A DNA stretch of 48,447 nt from an uncultured Bacteroidota bacterium (GTDB taxonomy: Bacteria; Bacteroidota; Bacteroidia; Chitinophagales; Saprospiraceae), in contig CALMWS010000229.1 of assembly GCA_937870795.1 (NCBI GenBank), positions 1-48,447 of the forward strand. Reading direction: 5' to 3'. Made by a program: the position numbers and the translations under genes. This document shows, piece after piece, positions 23,235 to 32,503 of this stretch; position 1 is the stretch's first letter; each line of letters begins with the position of its first letter. The notes below the pieces were generated by a model. That model worked only from the letters and a program-made list of their open reading frames with translations. It was not told the origin of the DNA and did no database searches.

Positions 23235-24494
23235 ATGAGACCTTCTTCACTGCTTACCCTGGCACTGATTTTTATTGTCAGCCTTGCCTTAGCCCAGCCT
23301 TACAATGATCCCAATTTTCCCAAACCTACATCGGGTTATGGGTCAGATGGCAGCTATACAGTTTCGAAGCTTGAATACGATCACCCTTATTTTTCTGGGG
23401 AGACGATTGAGGTATTTTATCCCAAAGAAAAAGCTGGCAAGGTACCTACTATCTTTTTCTGTCATGGTTATGGTGGGGTCAATTCGTTGTACATCAATGG
23501 TATGATCCAGTATATTGCCAAAAAGGGCTATGCACTGGTTTATGTACCTTATCCCACTACCGGTGTTAGCATTGAAGATCGGTACGACATTTTAAGAGAA
23601 GGTTTTCGGCACGCAGCCCGCAAATATCCACAGATCATCGATACCACAAAGGTTGGCTTTATGGGCCACTCTTTTGGAGGAGGTGCCATGTTTGGAGTAG
23701 CCCACGCTTGTTTTACGCAAAACAACTGGGGAAGTGAAGGTCGGTTTTTGTTTTCACTGGCTCCCTGGTATTCTTATCAGCTAACACCAGAACAACTCAA
23801 CAGCTTTCCCGCTGATACAAAACTCATCATGCACGTATATGAAGAAGATGTGCTCAACGACCACCGCATGGCCATAGACATCTTTAACAATATCAACATT
23901 TCTAAAGAGGACAAAGACTACATCTATGTGCAGCCTGCTGTAGTAAATGGCACTACCTATGCTGCGGGTCACAACCTGCCCGGCACCTACGAACAATACG
24001 ATGCGATGGACTATTATGCCTTTTACCGTCTCCTGGATGCTATGTGTGATTATGTTTTCAATGGCAATGTGTCGGCAAAGAATACAGCTCTTGGCAATGG
24101 CAGTTCAGAACAGATAACAATGCCCACCGGTCTGAAACCATTGCAGCAAAGTGATGAGCCCCAGCCACGATTCGAAGAGACTTTCTACGAATTTCCCTGT
24201 TCCGCCATACTGAATCCGAGGCGTATGTTTTGCGGTTTGACATCTTCAACTGAAGATGAGGTCAGCAGTACATTTATCCTATACCCCAATCCTGCGCGCG
24301 ATCACGTTACCCTATCCAATCTGCCCTCCCAAAACACAAACATTACCATTACGGGAATTCTGGGTCGAAAGATTAAAACCCTAAACACTGAAGGAAAGAC
24401 TGAAATTGTCATCGACATATCAGACTTACGCAAAGGGATTTACCTTGTGACCGTGGATGGGATCAGCAAAAAAATGGTGGTTTCTCATCGATGA
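23235..24494 (+). CDS. Secreted alpha/beta hydrolase with T9SS type A sorting domain
   Basis: 419 aa: signal peptide (LLTLALIFIVSLALAQ), a hydrolase core (about 50-285), and a C-terminal sorting domain (about 340-419; TFILYPNPARDHVTLSNL ... GRKIKTL ... DLRKGIYLVTVDGISKKMVV). The nucleophile elbow reads GHSFGGG, and FFCHGYGGVNS is a likely oxyanion loop. The fold looks like the dienelactone-hydrolase/chlorophyllase/PET-hydrolase-like group, so an esterase or lipase acting outside the cell is likely; substrate unknown. The sorting domain targets it across the outer membrane by T9SS. A long tandem repeat follows the stop. Confidence 0.87.
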   Translation: MRPSSLLTLALIFIVSLALAQPYNDPNFPKPTSGYGSDGSYTVSKLEYDHPYFSGETIEVFYPKEKAGKVPTIFFCHGYGGVNSLYINGMIQYIAKKGYALVYVPYPTTGVSIEDRYDILREGFRHAARKYPQIIDTTKVGFMGHSFGGGAMFGVAHACFTQNNWGSEGRFLFSLAPWYSYQLTPEQLNSFPADTKLIMHVYEEDVLNDHRMAIDIFNNINISKEDKDYIYVQPAVVNGTTYAAGHNLPGTYEQYDAMDYYAFYRLLDAMCDYVFNGNVSAKNTALGNGSSEQITMPTGLKPLQQSDEPQPRFEETFYEFPCSAILNPRRMFCGLTSSTEDEVSSTFILYPNPARDHVTLSNLPSQNTNITITGILGRKIKTLNTEGKTEIVIDISDLRKGIYLVTVDGISKKMVVSHR

Positions 24495-24982
24495 TGGATT
24501 TGTGGATTTACTAATTTACTGATGTACTAATGTACTTATGTGCCGATGTACTAATGTACTGATTTACTGATGTACTAATGTACTAATTTGCTGATGTACT
24601 GATGTACTGATGTACTGATGTACTAATGTAGTAATGTACTGATGTAGTAATGTACTGATGTAGTAATGTACTGATGTACTGATGTACTGATGTACTGATG
24701 TACTAATTTACTGATGTACTAATGTACTGATGTGCCGATGTACTATTGTACTGATGTACTGATGTCCGATGTGCCGATGTACTATTGTACTGATGTACTG
24801 ATGATGGATGTAACAATATGTTGTCACCTATTTATAAACTTAGGGCAGGGTAATATTGGGTTGGGTAGATCAGATTATTTAGCTTGTCGTATTTGTTAGT
24901 AGAATTAAGGATAAAAGGTTTATCTTGTGTAACAATTTCAATTTGACAAGAACGCAAGCAAATAACCTTAAATTGAAGAAGA
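24495..24982. other. Intergenic region mostly occupied by tandem repeat
   Basis: 488 bp between the hydrolase and ClC genes. 24506-24803 is the degenerate 8-bp repeat listed separately. The remaining 180 bp, AT-rich, holds no recognised promoter, RNA or ORF. Confidence 0.6.
24506..24803. repeat. Degenerate 8-bp tandem repeat, about 37 units
   Basis: Units of TGATGTAC alternate with TAATGTAC, TAATTTAC, TGATTTAC, TGATGTGC and TAATGTAG, with single-base indels that break phase late in the tract. Eight is not a multiple of three, so it is not a coding repeat. It lies just after the hydrolase stop and may have spread by slippage. A relic of the same sequence is near 11830. Confidence 0.88.
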
Positions 24983-26365
24983 TTGAGTTGGATTAAGATA
25001 ATACAATGGGGTAGAAGCAAGCTAAAGGAAATATACGATCGGTCGATTGAGACCAATTCTCAAATTCGTATTCAGTTATTTCAATTTTTTCCATTTTTGA
25101 TTGCATCTGTGCTTACGGGCATTATGGCTTTTTTTTATAGCCGGATTTTTCATTATGCTGAATCGCTTTCATTTTACATTTACAATCAGCACAAAGCGAG
25201 TATTTTTATTTCCACACCATTGGCATTTATAATTTCCTGGTGGTTGGTGCATGTTTATGCCAGGTTTGCCAGAGGCAGCGGTATTCCGCAGGTAATGGCG
25301 GCGATCGAGTTGGCTCAACCAACGAAGAAGAACCTGATACCTCTTTTCATTAGTCCGCGCATCATTGTTTTTAAAATTATTTCCAGTGCTGTTAAGGTCG
25401 TAGGAGGAGGTATTGTGGGAAGAGAAGGTCCAACCATCCAAATTTCCAGTTCGATTTTCAACCAGGTGTATAAGTGGTTGCCCAATTGGTGGCAGCCCAT
25501 TTCACAAAAAAACATTTTGCTAGCCGGAGCTTCATCCGGGCTTGCCGCAGCTTTTAATACGCCGCTGGGAGGAATCATATTTGCCATAGAAGAATTGTCA
25601 AAATTTCATATTCGCTATTATCGTTATCCACTCTTCATTGCAGTTATAATTGCCGGATTGACTGCTCAGGGACTAGGCGGCCCATATCTTTACCTTGGCC
25701 ACCCTAAAACCAATTTTAGCGGATGGATGATTTATGCAGGGATAATAATTACTGGCATACTCAGCGGATATCTGGGCGCCTGGATGTGTTCATTTATGCT
25801 TCGTTTTATGAATTTTGTCAACAGACAAAAAAAGAGAATACAACAATTGTCTATTGTGCTGGGATGTGCATTGGTGGTGGCTGTAATCATTTATTTTTTT
25901 GGAACAGAGGCTATGGGATCCGGAAAATCAATCATGGAACGGACCTTGTTTACCGACCAGAAAAAAGTAGAATGGTATCTGCCACTCATTAGAATCGTTG
26001 GTTTGGTGTTTTCATTTTCTTTTGGTGGGGCAGGTGGTGTATTCGCTCCTTCTTTAAGCATCGGTGCCAGCATTGGTGCGGTGGTTTCAGATCTCTTACG
26101 ACTTACAGAAGGGAATGCAAATTTACTGATTTTGGTTGGCATGACCGGTTTTCTCACAGCAGTAACTCGAGCACCCTTTACCTCAGCCATCATTATATTT
26201 GAAATGACAGATCGCCACTCCATTATCTTTTACTTGCTTTTTGGAGCCGTAATCTCAAATATCATAGCCAGTATTTCAAGTCGAAAATCGTTTTATGATG
26301 CCATCAAAGAATCTTATCTAAAAGAAGTTGGTGAAGCAGAAGAAAGGCCAACTACAAATGGTTAA
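24983..26365 (+). CDS. ClC family chloride channel / H+-coupled antiporter
   Basis: 460 aa, about 10-12 transmembrane helices. ClC signatures are GSGIPQ (res 98-103), GREGP (146-150, external gating Glu148), and the long helix segment ending GGIIFAIEELSKF. The paired glutamates there include the position of the proton-relay glutamate of CLC-ec1 antiporters. GGAGGVFAPSLSIGASIGA also fits the chloride-coordinating region. Retention of both glutamates favours exchange of two Cl- for one H+ rather than a passive channel. It starts at TTG 24983; no good ATG exists before residue 48, which would remove the first helix. Monocistronic. Confidence 0.9.
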   Translation: MSWIKIIQWGRSKLKEIYDRSIETNSQIRIQLFQFFPFLIASVLTGIMAFFYSRIFHYAESLSFYIYNQHKASIFISTPLAFIISWWLVHVYARFARGSGIPQVMAAIELAQPTKKNLIPLFISPRIIVFKIISSAVKVVGGGIVGREGPTIQISSSIFNQVYKWLPNWWQPISQKNILLAGASSGLAAAFNTPLGGIIFAIEELSKFHIRYYRYPLFIAVIIAGLTAQGLGGPYLYLGHPKTNFSGWMIYAGIIITGILSGYLGAWMCSFMLRFMNFVNRQKKRIQQLSIVLGCALVVAVIIYFFGTEAMGSGKSIMERTLFTDQKKVEWYLPLIRIVGLVFSFSFGGAGGVFAPSLSIGASIGAVVSDLLRLTEGNANLLILVGMTGFLTAVTRAPFTSAIIIFEMTDRHSIIFYLLFGAVISNIIASISSRKSFYDAIKESYLKEVGEAEERPTTNG

Positions 26366-26534
26366 ATACTAAAGTTGATTTAAGATTTTTACTCCTTTTA
26401 GAAAATTTTAAATCACGATGCATTCTTTAAATCTATGTTGTGTGGAGGTAAAGTGTATCATTATCTACTTACGTGACCTGGGTTACACACTCATTGGAAG
26501 AAAGCAATCAACTTTGGCTTCCAATTCAAATACC

Positions 26535-28145
26535 ATGGTAAGATCTATAGTTTATTTTTTGTTATTTGCTGTATTTCCATTGGCAGCACAGGAGCTTCCT
26601 TTTTTGGTTAAATTAAACGCAGTGGAGATTGATGGACTGGGAGGTATCCAATCTTTTGCCTTTGGCCAACACGACGGAAAATGGTTGATAGCAGGTGGTA
26701 GATTGGATGGTTTACACAGGCGACAGCCCTTTGCTTCATTTGATTTGGCAGGTCATAATAATCAATTGATTGTAGTTGATCCGGTGGAAAAAAAATCATG
26801 GAAGGCATCATTGACTGGACTGGAGGCTGAAATTCAGGAGCAGTTATCGTCTACCAACATGGAATTCATACAGGAGGGAAACATACTTTATTGTTTGGGT
26901 GGGTATGGTTACAGTCAACTACAACAGGATCACACCACCTTCGCTAAAATTACGGCCATTCAGATAGCAGAAACCATCAAGGCCATAACAGAAGGCCAGC
27001 CCTTTGATTCCTACATCAGGCAATACAGTGAGTCTCGGTTTCAGGTAACAGGAGGTCATTTGCATAAGATCAATGACACCTACTATTTGTTGGGTGGTCA
27101 GAAGTTTATAGGTAGATACAACCCCATGGGACCCGATCACGGTCCCGGCTTTGTACAGGAATACACCAATGCAATCCGAAAATTTACGATGACGGATGAT
27201 GGTAATCAGCTTGTCATAACCCATCTGGATTCATATACAGATGCGCAAAATCTGCATCGAAGGGATTACAATGCACGTGAACAAATCATGCCGGATGGAA
27301 AAGAAGGCATAACCATGTTTTCAGGTGTGTTTAGGACGGATGTAGACCTGCCATATCTCAATGCAGTAAACGTCGATGCTACCGGTTATTCGGTGAATGA
27401 TTCGTTTCAGCAGCTGTTTAATCATTACCATTGCGCTACCATGCCGGTATACGATGCATCCCAAAATGAAATGCATACCGTTTTTTTTGGTGGCATTGCG
27501 CAGTATTATATGGAAAATGGGCAAATCATAAAGGATGACAATGTACCTTTCGTGAAAACGATCGCGGGAGTGACAAGACATGCCAATGGACAAATGATGG
27601 AATATGTATTCCCGATTACTATGCCTGCTTTTTTGGGTGCCGGTTCTGAGTTCATTGCAAATGAGAGTGTACCTGCTTACTCAAACAGTGTAATAAAAGC
27701 AAATGACCTGGAAAAAGATTCAACAACCGTAGGGTATATTTTTGGTGGCATCAGCAGTTCCGCGCCCAATATATTTTTTGTCAACGATGGCAGCCAGAGT
27801 GTGGCGAGTAATACAATATTTGAGGTGCAATTGATTAAAAACAAAACGAGTACAATCCAGCAGCCATTGGAAACAAACAAGACATTGTATGACTTGCAGT
27901 TATCACCCAATCCTGGCTCTGGCAGTTACCAAATAAAATTTAAACTGAGACAATCTGGAAGAATAGACCTAAAGCTACAAGACCTTGGAGGAAGATTGGT
28001 AGATGAGCAATCAAACCTACCTGGGATGAGTGGAGAAAACAGACTACAGTATGATGTGCCCGGCCAGCTTGTTAAAGGGAGTTATATATTGAGTATTACA
28101 TTCAATAATGAAACCAAACATGTTAAATTGATTTTAAGTCACTAG
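26535..28145 (+). CDS. Secreted Kelch-like protein with T9SS type A sorting domain
   Basis: 536 aa from ATG 26535, which heads a good signal peptide (SIVYFLLFAVFPLAAQ); the earlier ATG at 26418 would place 39 unrelated residues first. The middle resembles Kelch/galactose-oxidase-type blades: repeated GGY, GGQKF and GGI turns with spaced tryptophan/tyrosine (LIAGGRLDGLH; LYCLGGYGYSQL; YYLLGGQKFIGRY; VFFGGIAQYY; GYIFGGISSSAP). The last 80 residues are a sorting domain (LYDLQLSPNPGSGSYQIKFKL ... GRLVDEQ ... KGSYILSI). Exported to the cell surface or medium; ligand or enzyme activity unknown. Confidence 0.85.
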   Translation: MVRSIVYFLLFAVFPLAAQELPFLVKLNAVEIDGLGGIQSFAFGQHDGKWLIAGGRLDGLHRRQPFASFDLAGHNNQLIVVDPVEKKSWKASLTGLEAEIQEQLSSTNMEFIQEGNILYCLGGYGYSQLQQDHTTFAKITAIQIAETIKAITEGQPFDSYIRQYSESRFQVTGGHLHKINDTYYLLGGQKFIGRYNPMGPDHGPGFVQEYTNAIRKFTMTDDGNQLVITHLDSYTDAQNLHRRDYNAREQIMPDGKEGITMFSGVFRTDVDLPYLNAVNVDATGYSVNDSFQQLFNHYHCATMPVYDASQNEMHTVFFGGIAQYYMENGQIIKDDNVPFVKTIAGVTRHANGQMMEYVFPITMPAFLGAGSEFIANESVPAYSNSVIKANDLEKDSTTVGYIFGGISSSAPNIFFVNDGSQSVASNTIFEVQLIKNKTSTIQQPLETNKTLYDLQLSPNPGSGSYQIKFKLRQSGRIDLKLQDLGGRLVDEQSNLPGMSGENRLQYDVPGQLVKGSYILSITFNNETKHVKLILSH

Positions 28146-28282
28146 GAGGTAGCATGAAGGAGGCTTATAAGCTGGTTGTTGGATGTAAGTTGTGACAATC
28201 TAGTTTTCATTTTTTGTCCCTCCAATTTTTGTCAGTGCACCAAAGCGATGATTTTAGACTAAACACCGATCAGATTTTATAG

Positions 28283-28312
28283 TTGCCAACTACAATTAAC
28301 TGTGTATATTTG
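28283..28312 (+). promoter_or_regulatory. Bacteroidota promoter (TTG-N19-TATATTTG)
   Basis: TTG 28283-28285 and TATATTTG 28305-28312, spacer 19 nt, identical geometry to the Crp/Fnr promoter. The predicted start site (about 28318) is only about 6 nt from the GTG start at 28324, so the mRNA would be nearly leaderless. Confidence 0.7.
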
Positions 28313-28323
28313 GTTTAAATCCA

Positions 28324-29175
28324 GTGAATTTGAAAAATCTGGCTTATATATTTCAGGCTGTAATCATCTCGCTATGGTGGCTGGGTGTATCGCTCAACAA
28401 CTCTTTTCGAAATGCCTTTGCTTTTGAAGGAACAGATACACGTCTGATATCATTTTTTGTGGTGCCGGATTTTGTATTGCTGGTATTGTTATCACTACTA
28501 AGAGCCTATAAGGAGGAGAAGTGGATAGAGTATTTAATCCTTGGTGGTTTTTTGTATGCTGCGTTATTGTGTTTGAACATTTCCATGATCACAAAAAGTG
28601 GAATACTTCCCACCGGATTGATGTTTTTAGGTTTGGGCTTCAATGTTTTTATCGTTTTTTCAGATCAATTATTTGTTGAGTCAAGACACAGCAATATAAA
28701 GATCAATGCACTAAAAACATTTGTGCAGATTGTCCTGATTTGGACGCTCACCTTATTTGTGATCCCATCATTATTATTAAACGCAGCAGGTAAAAAGGTC
28801 GAGTTGAATTTTGATTGGATGCAAATAGGATCGATCGTACTTTTTATTCTATTTTCTTTATTGGGTTTGTACAGTTCCTATCATTTGGTAAAATATGGCA
28901 GTGGTACTCCGCTGCCTTTGGATCAAACCCAAAAGTTGGTGATCAGTGGACCTTATGGTTATGTGAGAAATCCGATGGCAGTAGCAGGTATAGGACAGGG
29001 TTTGGCGGTGAGTTTATTCTGTGGATCTTACGCTGTTTTATTATATGTCTTATTAGGCGCAGTTGTATGGCATTGGTTTGTAAGACCTATCGAAGAAGAG
29101 GATATGAATAATAGGTTTGGAGAACCCTACATGCAGTACAAGCAGAAAGTAAGATGCTGGATTCCCCGATTGTGA
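28324..29175 (+). CDS. ICMT-like methyltransferase with extra N-terminal membrane helices
   Basis: 283 aa. The N-terminal half is five or so hydrophobic helices (IFQAVIISLWWLGVSL; FVLLVLLSLL; YLILGGFLYAALL). The C-terminal half has the ICMT/PEMT cofactor motif: YGSGTPLPLDQTQKLVISGPYGYVRNPMAVAGIGQG and EEEDMNNRFGEPYMQYKQKVRCWIPR. Likely methylates a lipophilic molecule in the inner membrane. GTG 28324 or TTG 28330 are the only starts close to the promoter. It shares the PLDxTxxLV.(S/T)GxY...RNPM core with the shorter paralogue at 16986, without its extra helices. Confidence 0.85.
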   Translation: MNLKNLAYIFQAVIISLWWLGVSLNNSFRNAFAFEGTDTRLISFFVVPDFVLLVLLSLLRAYKEEKWIEYLILGGFLYAALLCLNISMITKSGILPTGLMFLGLGFNVFIVFSDQLFVESRHSNIKINALKTFVQIVLIWTLTLFVIPSLLLNAAGKKVELNFDWMQIGSIVLFILFSLLGLYSSYHLVKYGSGTPLPLDQTQKLVISGPYGYVRNPMAVAGIGQGLAVSLFCGSYAVLLYVLLGAVVWHWFVRPIEEEDMNNRFGEPYMQYKQKVRCWIPRL

Positions 29176-29241
29176 TTTTTTTACCTTGCTGTTTTTAGAG
29201 ATTCTGATTGATGATAACTTCTATCATTCTCTGAATTGCTT

Positions 29242-29255
29242 TTACAAAATTGTAA
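29242..29255. promoter_or_regulatory. Short inverted repeat TTACAA-AA-TTGTAA
   Basis: 6-bp perfect arms, 34 bp before the lipoprotein start at 29289 and near an imperfect -7 box (TAACTTGG, 29263-29270). It could be an operator; the arms are too short to be sure. Confidence 0.35.
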
Positions 29256-29288
29256 GAAAACCCTTAACTTGGTTGAAATTTCACCGAA

Positions 29289-29699
29289 TTGAAGACAAGA
29301 TTATGGTATTTTTTTTTGCTCTTTTTGTTATTGACCGTCATCTCATGTAGTTCCACTAAAAAGGGACAAAAAGACATTGAAGGCATCGAAAACTTTGATC
29401 AGTTTTACAATCGTTTTCACAGCGATGAGGGCTTTCAGCTATCGAGGATCCGTTTTCCCATAGAAGGCTTAAATATCGACGGCAATAAGACCACCACCTG
29501 GAATAAAAACAACTGGGCTGTGCTTACGGTGCGCATCTTTGATGTAGACAAAAAGAAATTTAGAACCAGCCACAAAAAGACCGCCACCACCTTTGAACAG
29601 AAAGTATGGCTTGAAGACGCTGGCTTCCTTTCAGAGTACAAATTTGAATTGATCGGTAAAAAATGGTACCTGGTCTATGCATATGACCAAAACCTGTAA
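29289..29699 (+). CDS. DUF4348-like lipoprotein
   Basis: 136 aa, small exported lipoprotein: signal TRLWYFFLLFLLLTVISC with lipobox VISC, then ENFDQFYNRFHSDEGFQLSRIRFPIEGLNIDG, matching the FDxFxxxFxxDxxFQxxRIxFPL start of DUF4348. The C-terminus (FELIGKKWYLVYAYDQNL) closes the fold, whose function is unknown. TTG at 29289 is used as start because it alone gives the signal peptide. The next gene begins 50 bp downstream with its own promoter. Confidence 0.8.
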   Translation: MKTRLWYFFLLFLLLTVISCSSTKKGQKDIEGIENFDQFYNRFHSDEGFQLSRIRFPIEGLNIDGNKTTTWNKNNWAVLTVRIFDVDKKKFRTSHKKTATTFEQKVWLEDAGFLSEYKFELIGKKWYLVYAYDQNL

Positions 29700-29717
29700 C
29701 AATCGCCACCAATGGTT

Positions 29718-29725
29718 TACTTTTG
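29718..29725 (+). promoter_or_regulatory. Bacteroidota -7 element (TACTTTTG)
   Basis: An exact TAnnTTTG, 25 bp before ATG 29750. No TTG at N19 upstream. Confidence 0.5.
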
Positions 29726-29749
29726 TTGTAAAACCACTGATCCGTCTTT

Positions 29750-30352
29750 ATGTCGAAATACTATAAATCGATAATTACAACAAGCCTTATATTAGGCATC
29801 ATTTTGTTTTACATTGCTACCCTTCATTATCCCGGGGGATCCAATTGGAATAAAAATTCAATTGGTTTTGACTGGAGATACAACTACATCACCAATTTGT
29901 TTAACCCTATTGCTGTAAACGGAGAAAGCAATGGGTCGGTGCCCTGGGCTATAGGTGCTATGGCCTTGCTCTGCATAGGGTTTGCTTTATTTTTTGTAGA
30001 CACTGCTCAAAAAATCAACACACCCACTTCTTCCCGAATTATCAAATGGGGTGGTGCACTTTCTATGCTTTTTGCCTTTTTAGCTGTTACGCCATGGCAC
30101 GATCTTATGGTTACCATGTCCAATGTATTGGTGATGCTCAGTCTCTTTTACATTACGGTCCACCTGTTTAAATCAAAATTATTTGTTTGCGGTTTGCTGA
30201 GTGCCATGTGTCTCTCTGCAATCTATTTGGGATCGATAATGTACTATACCCAACTCTGGCTTGATTGGTTGCCGGTGGTTCAAAAGATAGTTTTTGTTTT
30301 AAAGATGGCTTTAATTTTGTCTTTGACCTGGGGTCCTACTAATTTCCGGTAG
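29750..30352 (+). CDS. Hypothetical integral membrane protein (DUF998-like)
   Basis: 200 aa with six hydrophobic helices. The first (TTSLILGIILFYIATLHYPGGS) is followed by a hydrophilic loop FDWRYNYITNLFNP, then IGAMALLCIGFALFFV and others. The topology and YxxN..S/TNL.NP text recall DUF998/Frag1-type proteins, but the match is weak. No catalytic motif. It stands between a lipoprotein gene and a T9SS gene of opposite strand. Confidence 0.7.
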   Translation: MSKYYKSIITTSLILGIILFYIATLHYPGGSNWNKNSIGFDWRYNYITNLFNPIAVNGESNGSVPWAIGAMALLCIGFALFFVDTAQKINTPTSSRIIKWGGALSMLFAFLAVTPWHDLMVTMSNVLVMLSLFYITVHLFKSKLFVCGLLSAMCLSAIYLGSIMYYTQLWLDWLPVVQKIVFVLKMALILSLTWGPTNFR

Positions 30353-30513
30353 CTGAAGTATCAGGTAACAGCTTCCCTTTTCCGGCATACTGACGATTAG
30401 GCAAGCTTCAGGATAGGAATTTTTATAAAATGGCAATCAGGCGAGTTTTTGTTTATTGTGTATAAAATTCATCTAAGCAATTTTCGACATAGATAAAATA
30501 CTCTTTACAGGTT

Positions 30514-32193
30514 TTAAATTTTAACAAAACTGAGTGTTTTACCGGTTTGTGAGGAATCTGCCGGGATCAAATTAATATAGTATGTAGAGGTATTTAGGCA
30601 GCTTATATCGATCATAAGTCTTGTTTTGTTATGGATTTGGGCACTGAGCATCAATCTGCCATTAATGTCATAGATGGAATAACTGCCGCTAAAACTTTCG
30701 ATAAAATCCAAAGAGATATAATCCCTGGACGGATTGGGGTACAATGAAACATCTAATTCACTAATATTTTCATTTGTACTGGTATTAATTTTAAATGATG
30801 CAGCATCTACCAACATATAACTTATAGCTTTTGCATTAATATCAGTGCTTATTGATCCTGAGGTTGTTTTGTAGAATGAGGATTCGCGAAATTTTATAAG
30901 ATATTTATCTTCTCCTCTTTTTAAAGATTTTGCCACTACAAAATTCTTAAATGGATTTGTGGCAAAAAAGGTTTTGACCAAAGTTACTTTGCCATCTTTG
31001 TCAATATTAAAAACATCCAAACCCACTCTGAAATCACCCGTAGTGGACGAGCCATAAACCCGATTACCAATAACAACCATTGAATTGTCATCATTCCACT
31101 CTAAGATTTCAATGGACCTGGCATATTTATGACTTAGTTCAACCTTTCTCATCAGTTTTGCATTTCGGTCGAGGATCAGAATGTCCAATTGATTTTGTTG
31201 GGCCAAAGGATCAGGACTTGGCACAGAATTGAAAAATAAAAATCGTTGTTGATCTTCTGAAATCAAGTGCAACTGGACGAGACCAGTTGCATATCCCATA
31301 TCCTCACTGGAAGCCGCTTCTTCAACAACATTCATTTCTTTATCTGTAAACCTGAGCATGATGCCATCTTCGGGATTTTCATCAATGTACTCAATAAATA
31401 AAAATTCGTTGTCATTTAGCTTTGTTGGATTGGTTAAGTTATAGTCCAACATGTTGGAAAATCCATGTTTTATCGGTGAAAGTTGATTTGAAACCACTTC
31501 ATTTTTTTTACTGTTGTAGTTTATCAAACTTCCATACATGTGAAACAAAAAAGTATCTGGCCGTGGGTCTTTGATGAGAGCAAAGTACCGAATGCTGTCT
31601 TTTTCACGAAAAAACGAACTGCTGGTACTTAAATATTCCATTTTAGTATAAAATAATGATGCATCGTTGTAGTCAGGAATGTCATGGATTATTTGTTCTC
31701 CTGTTTCGATATTAAAAACCCTTTTCGAATGTACAAAGGTAGTGTAATTGGATTTCCATTGGTTTGTTAAATAAGGTTCTCTTTTGACTTGATTTATGGT
31801 TTCAAGATTACCATCTTTGTTTATGTACATCAATCTTACTACTTCTTGTCTTGGATCAAGGGGAAAACCATATCTGATTTTCCAAATCAATTTTCCTGTT
31901 TGTAAATCTCTTTTTGTGATATAGGTTCCGGTAAATGACTCAAATTTACCGTATATGTAAAAAGATGAATATAAAAAATTATCATAAATTATATCTTGAA
32001 CTCCAGGCGTTATAGCGAAATAATTGTACCCATCAGAAGTATCACTAATCATCGTTGAGTCATAATTGACTTCGTACCAAAAAGTATTTATTTCAGGATA
32101 AACTAATTTCGTGTACGGAATTTTAGGTGTACTATCTTGACAAAAAATAATATTTGATAAAAATGTAAATAAAATAATGTAATAGATTTTCAT
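30514..32193 (-). CDS. Hypothetical secreted protein with T9SS type A sorting domain
   Basis: 559 aa. Signal MKIYYIILFTFLSNIIFC, then a body of about 460 residues with no recognised domain but many short beta-like stretches (LQTGKLIWKIRYGFPLDP; DILILDRNAKLMRKVELSHKYARSIEILEWNDDNSMVVIGNRVYG) that could form a PQQ/WD40-like propeller. The last 75 residues are the sorting domain: LDVSLYPNPSRDYISLDFIESFSGSYSIYDINGRLM...LMIDISCLNTSTYYINL. Exported by T9SS. Codon use and AT content here are richer in A/T than in flanking housekeeping genes. Divergent from the DUF1801 gene. Confidence 0.8.
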   Translation of the reverse strand: MKIYYIILFTFLSNIIFCQDSTPKIPYTKLVYPEINTFWYEVNYDSTMISDTSDGYNYFAITPGVQDIIYDNFLYSSFYIYGKFESFTGTYITKRDLQTGKLIWKIRYGFPLDPRQEVVRLMYINKDGNLETINQVKREPYLTNQWKSNYTTFVHSKRVFNIETGEQIIHDIPDYNDASLFYTKMEYLSTSSSFFREKDSIRYFALIKDPRPDTFLFHMYGSLINYNSKKNEVVSNQLSPIKHGFSNMLDYNLTNPTKLNDNEFLFIEYIDENPEDGIMLRFTDKEMNVVEEAASSEDMGYATGLVQLHLISEDQQRFLFFNSVPSPDPLAQQNQLDILILDRNAKLMRKVELSHKYARSIEILEWNDDNSMVVIGNRVYGSSTTGDFRVGLDVFNIDKDGKVTLVKTFFATNPFKNFVVAKSLKRGEDKYLIKFRESSFYKTTSGSISTDINAKAISYMLVDAASFKINTSTNENISELDVSLYPNPSRDYISLDFIESFSGSYSIYDINGRLMLSAQIHNKTRLMIDISCLNTSTYYINLIPADSSQTGKTLSFVKI

Positions 32194-32503
32194 GTGTAAT
32201 TTGTGTTTGGATGAAATTTCGAAATTGTAGCGCTATTTATTCATAAAATTAATTTTTGTATATAAATTTGGTTTCTATGATTGATTCAGAACTATTATAT
32301 CAAAATTAGTTAAAATTATCAAGTTTTGTTATTGTATTGAGGGTATCAGATAAAATTTAATTAAAAAAGTTGTTCATAAATTTTTTATCCATACTTCAAT
32401 CGAAGAACTTGAATACATTTTTGGATCCTTCTTCTTTTTGTGGTTAAATAAGCTAAGGAATATATCTGAAAATGTCCTATCTTACCCGTCAAACACTATA
32501 ATT
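32194..32503. other. AT-rich divergent intergenic region
   Basis: 310 bp between the T9SS gene (minus) and DUF1801 gene (plus), with long A/T stretches. No TAnnTTTG with proper spacing, RNA gene or repeat was recognised. An open frame extends from 32438 but lacks coding character before the ATG at 32504. Confidence 0.5.

Noticed and set aside
24506-24803. CRISPR array
   Set aside because: Units are 8 bp and contiguous, with no unique spacers and no cas genes; it is a simple tandem repeat.
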